From Trichobilharzia szidati (lineage: Eukaryota; Platyhelminthes; Trematoda; Strigeidida; Schistosomatidae), in contig OX235274.1 in the NCBI GenBank assembly GCA_944472155.2, positions 37,384,052 through 37,448,051 of the forward strand: a DNA stretch of 64,000 bases, in the 5' to 3' direction. Shown here in pieces: positions 61,418 to 64,000 of the stretch. The number at the start of each line of letters is the position of its first letter. The first letter of the stretch is position 1. The notes under the pieces were generated by a model that worked only from the letters and a program-made list of their open reading frames with translations, made no database searches and was not told the origin of the DNA. The translations under genes and the position numbers were made by a program.

Positions 61418-61498
61418 TGTGGTGAGAGCTGGCTGCTAGCCAAAGTTGGTAGACAGTAATTGACGTTTGTTGCCTGGCCCTTGTCTTCTATCGTTACA
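61418..61498 (-). mobile_element. LTR-1 family, internally deleted, 4-bp target duplication
   Basis: TGTGGTGAGAGCTGGCTGC to CTTCTATCGTTACA, 81 bp. It keeps both LTR ends but lacks about 270 internal bases (join at TTGACGT/TTGTTGCC). TACT flanks both sides (61414-61417 and 61499-61502). Confidence 0.8.
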
Positions 61499-61894
61499 TA
61501 CTTAACTAGGTATGTATCCAATTGGCCTCGTTGTCTGACAAACGAAAACTCAATAAAAACCTTAAAAATAAGCTACTCACATAAAATATTTACAAGGATG
61601 GGTGATGATGATGACTGGTTGAATAATTCTCGTCCATCCCACTATTTACGAGAACTTGTTGTTTGCTACTCTGCAGACTGCTTTTCAGCCATGAAAATCT
61701 TATTCTTCTGATGAATCTTGTAGCAAAACACAATATGTGTAGATATGTACTTAATAATTCACTCTGGTAAACTGAATGACTTCTCTCTGTAATTGTTCAG
61801 TGTTTTTACATTCCTTTTTGTAAAACGCTCCAAAATACTTAACAGTTTGCTTCGTGAGTAAATCAATTAAAATTTTTTTTATTAGATTTTGGTG

Positions 61895-63085
61895 TCTGTT
61901 TTTTCATTTCTTTGAGTTTCCCATGACAGACAGGGTTTCAGGCTTGAGCTCTGAAGTTTCACTGTCAGCAGTGTTGTTCTTTCATTACGGGTAAAATTTA
62001 TTTTAATAAAGTCTCACAGCGTTATACAGTAATATTTACTGATAAGTTTGATTTTGTTTTTTCAGGGTTAACGCAAATTGTGCTCAAATCTATTCTGCTG
62101 TCATCTTATCTATTCAACTTAGTGCTACTTCTGTGTTAGAAATGATATCCTCTGGTTTTAATTTACTAACTGTTACGTTGAAATTTAGTCCTGTCTTAAG
62201 TACTTTTCTCTCATTAGAGCTTAGTTCCCTTGATGAGATGTTGATCACGCATTTGTCCTGTCAATAGAGGATGAAAGGTTGGCGTCAATTTCATTCATCG
62301 TGTTCTTTTCTTCCATTAGTTTGCTGAATTTTTTGATTTGTGTAGATTTTGATTTTCTTAATGCTGATTCTCTGTTTTTTTGAATGTGTCAACAACAATT
62401 TCGTAATCTTTGTCAGTGACCATACATCTGAGTTTGTGTTTAAGTTTTTCAATTTCATTTCGCATATTATTTAGTTTTACAGTAATTCGATGTAGTTCTT
62501 CTTTAAGACATAATCGACTGGCATGTTCGGCTGATGATGTTATTTTTCTTGATGTAATTGGAGTGCGTAGACGTAAATATTTCGGAATTATATGATTTTT
62601 TAAACATCGACTGTTGAAAATCCGATTGTTTGTGAATCTTGCTTCTGTTTGACAAAGTCATGTGAGTTTGTTGATAATCTCCCTAGTAGGAAGACAATAT
62701 GTATCATTGATATAAGTATAAATCTTGGTCATTGTGGTAGAGTATAACTCCATTATGGATAAGATTTTATTTTGATAAATCAAACACGGTTATACAGTAA
62801 TATTTACTGACAAATATTATTGTATAACACTGAGACTTTATCAAAAGAAATTTTACCCATAATGGAATTATACTCTACCACAGTGCACAAGTTTTATTCT
62901 TATGTCGGTGTTGTTTTTTGTTTTAAGGGATAGGGTTGCTAGCCACTCGTCCAACCTTTCCTATTTACCAGGCTCACTACAGGCTACTCATCGAGGTTTG
63001 GGCGTGCATCGGTGGGAATCTGGAGTCGAACTCTGGACTACGTAGGTGGTCAGCAAGCATTCTATCCGTGAACCGCCAAAGTACC
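61895..63085 (-). mobile_element. SINE-beta split by a PLE insertion
   Basis: The tail half lies at 61895-61990 (TTTGAGTTTCCCATGACAG, TTGAGCTCTGAAGTTTCACT) and the body plus head at about 62908-63085 (AGGGATAGGGTTGCTAGCC, GGAGTCGAACTCTGGACTA as B-box complement). The break point words AGTGTTGTTCTTTCATTACG and GGTGTTGTTTTTTGTTTTAA on the two sides may be a degraded target duplication of about 20 bp. Confidence 0.65.
61988..62905 (-). pseudogene. PLE family A: N-terminal coding region between terminal repeats
   Basis: The minus strand at 62720-62100 reads INDTYCLPTREIINKLT, TEARFTNNRIFNSRCLKNHI, IPKYLRLRTPITSRKITSSA, EHASRLCLKEELHRITVKLN, NMRNEIEKLKHKLRCMVTDK. This is a basic, coiled-coil-like N-terminus of the PLE kind (I.P..L....P). 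A 5' terminal repeat lies above it at 62740-62885 as an inverted pair, and a terminal piece below at 61988-62046 (TTTTAATAAAGTCTCACAGC). The reverse transcriptase and nuclease are deleted. This is the only N-terminal PLE region I found here. Confidence 0.65.
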
Positions 63086-63089
63086 TCAT

Positions 63090-63565
63090 TGGTGGCTCAG
63101 GTTCTATTAGAATGTCCATTTGCTTAGAACAATTATATCAAGAAAAATTTCTTATTCTATAATCCTTTGTTTTGTAATAATTCAGGAAGCATGCTACTTA
63201 TACTTACAGTGTCAAGTATTGTTGAAATTTATGTTAAAACTTATATAATAATTTTAGAAAAAGTTTATGGAAAGAAAAACTTGGCAAAATTTTATTTCTA
63301 GAAATTTCTGCCTATTTAAACAAATACTTTTGTGAATTAAAAAAGACAACTAGGAAAGTACGAGCATGAGAAAACTGTAGTTGCATAAACAATTTTCTTA
63401 ATAAAAATCAATACAAGAAAGTTAAGTATTTATATATTAGAAATAAGTTTAATAGACATTTATTTCTAAATCTACTGGTAGTATAATGAGTGAATACCAG
63501 AGTGAGCAAATAGTATCGGAAGCTATAGAAAGCCCATACTAACACTAACAGGGATGATCAATACA
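63090..63565. other. No gene seen
   Basis: AT-rich, short frames only. Confidence 0.4.
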
Positions 63566-63569
63566 ATAG

Positions 63570-63615
63570 AGATGAGTTCACCTGAAGAGTCCCAAAAAGG
63601 ACGAAACATCCGTCT
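63570..63615 (+). repeat. SINE-gamma ribozyme fragment
   Basis: CACCTGAAGAGTCCCAAAAA then GGACGAAACATCCGTCT: stem II GTCC/GGAC, GAAAC and the stem III beginning are kept; no tRNA-like head. Confidence 0.5.
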
Positions 63616-63771
63616 TATCTTTCTCTGCTATGCACTGAGAGTAAGTACACTTGATTCGTTAAATGAGCTCTAGGATGATTCTGTTAGTCTTTTATTGATC
63701 GCTATTTATTTCATCACTTTTTTTATTCTTTTTATATATTTTGTTTCGATAGAGAAAGAAAGACCAGATTT

Positions 63772-63818
63772 ACAGTATAAAATGATAGCTTTGTATTTCA
63801 AAGGTTCTCATCAGCTGC
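63772..63818 (-). ncRNA. Hammerhead-like ribozyme, canonical core (PLE M-like terminus)
   Basis: Minus-strand order: GCAG, CTGATGA, GAACCTTT, GAA, ATACAAAGCTATCATTTTAT, A17, CTGT. Similar to 52178-52227. If it is a PLE 3' end, coding sequence should lie to the right, beyond 64000. Confidence 0.45.
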
Positions 63819-64000
63819 AAACTACCTGAAATTACAACGGTTATAAATAATAACATTCCATACTTCATTGTTTGAAAGGTAATAGAGAAAGCATTATAAG
63901 GTGAACGCATCTGGAATATAAGAATTACAATTTATAGTTTAAGTTACCATCAATTTATATACTATCAAACTAAGAAAAAAGGAAAAAGGGTTGTGTAGTC

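Overview
The window is draft eukaryotic DNA: AT-rich, with spliced exons, a run of Ns at 23719-24215, and no bacterial-type gene packing. The repeats point to a blood fluke (Schistosoma or a close relative). They include tRNA-headed SINEs with hammerhead-ribozyme relics of the Sm-alpha type, many Penelope-like elements (PLEs), RTE- and CR1-type LINEs, a Merlin DNA transposon, and TTAGGG-like interstitial arrays. The species assignment is inference.

The only host gene I can support lies on the minus strand at 13180-5566. Four in-frame exons (13180-13055, 11109-10804, 9011-8787, 5713-5566) have clean GT/AG borders and encode a C2H2 zinc-finger protein whose finger spacing and linkers match histone H4 transcription factor HINFP (MIZF). 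Its introns are filled with RTE/LINE and SINE copies, and its 3' exons appear to lie beyond the left edge.

Left part: 1-5500 holds a decayed RTE copy, SINEs, and two head-to-head (inverted) PLE remnants, one split by an RTE tail with a visible target-site duplication. The middle (13.4-33 kb) has a degraded gene-like stretch (13.43-13.99 kb), a 5'-truncated CR1 LINE with a long open reverse-transcriptase ORF (15805-17727), a second CR1/jockey-like LINE (22.3-23.3 kb), a Merlin transposon (29.8-30.9 kb), scattered SINEs and some coding-like stretches I cannot identify.

Right part (32.5-63 kb) is PLE-rich, with about 15 fragments from several families. The best is 54325-52619 (minus), open through reverse transcriptase and GIY-YIG endonuclease. 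PLE 3' ends are often duplicated in inverted orientation at the 5' end of the same insertion; the arms of the 39-40.5 kb copy look identical over about 310 bp. Short LTRs (46.1, 57.7, 61.4, 33.4 kb) are inserted among them, two with 4-bp target duplications.

The most unusual signal is at the PLE ends: hammerhead-ribozyme folds in which the 3-8 core pair, normally C-G, is replaced by G-C, U-A or A-U while the other core bases stay intact. This is a candidate family of natural hammerhead variants with covarying 3-8 pairs; activity is untested.
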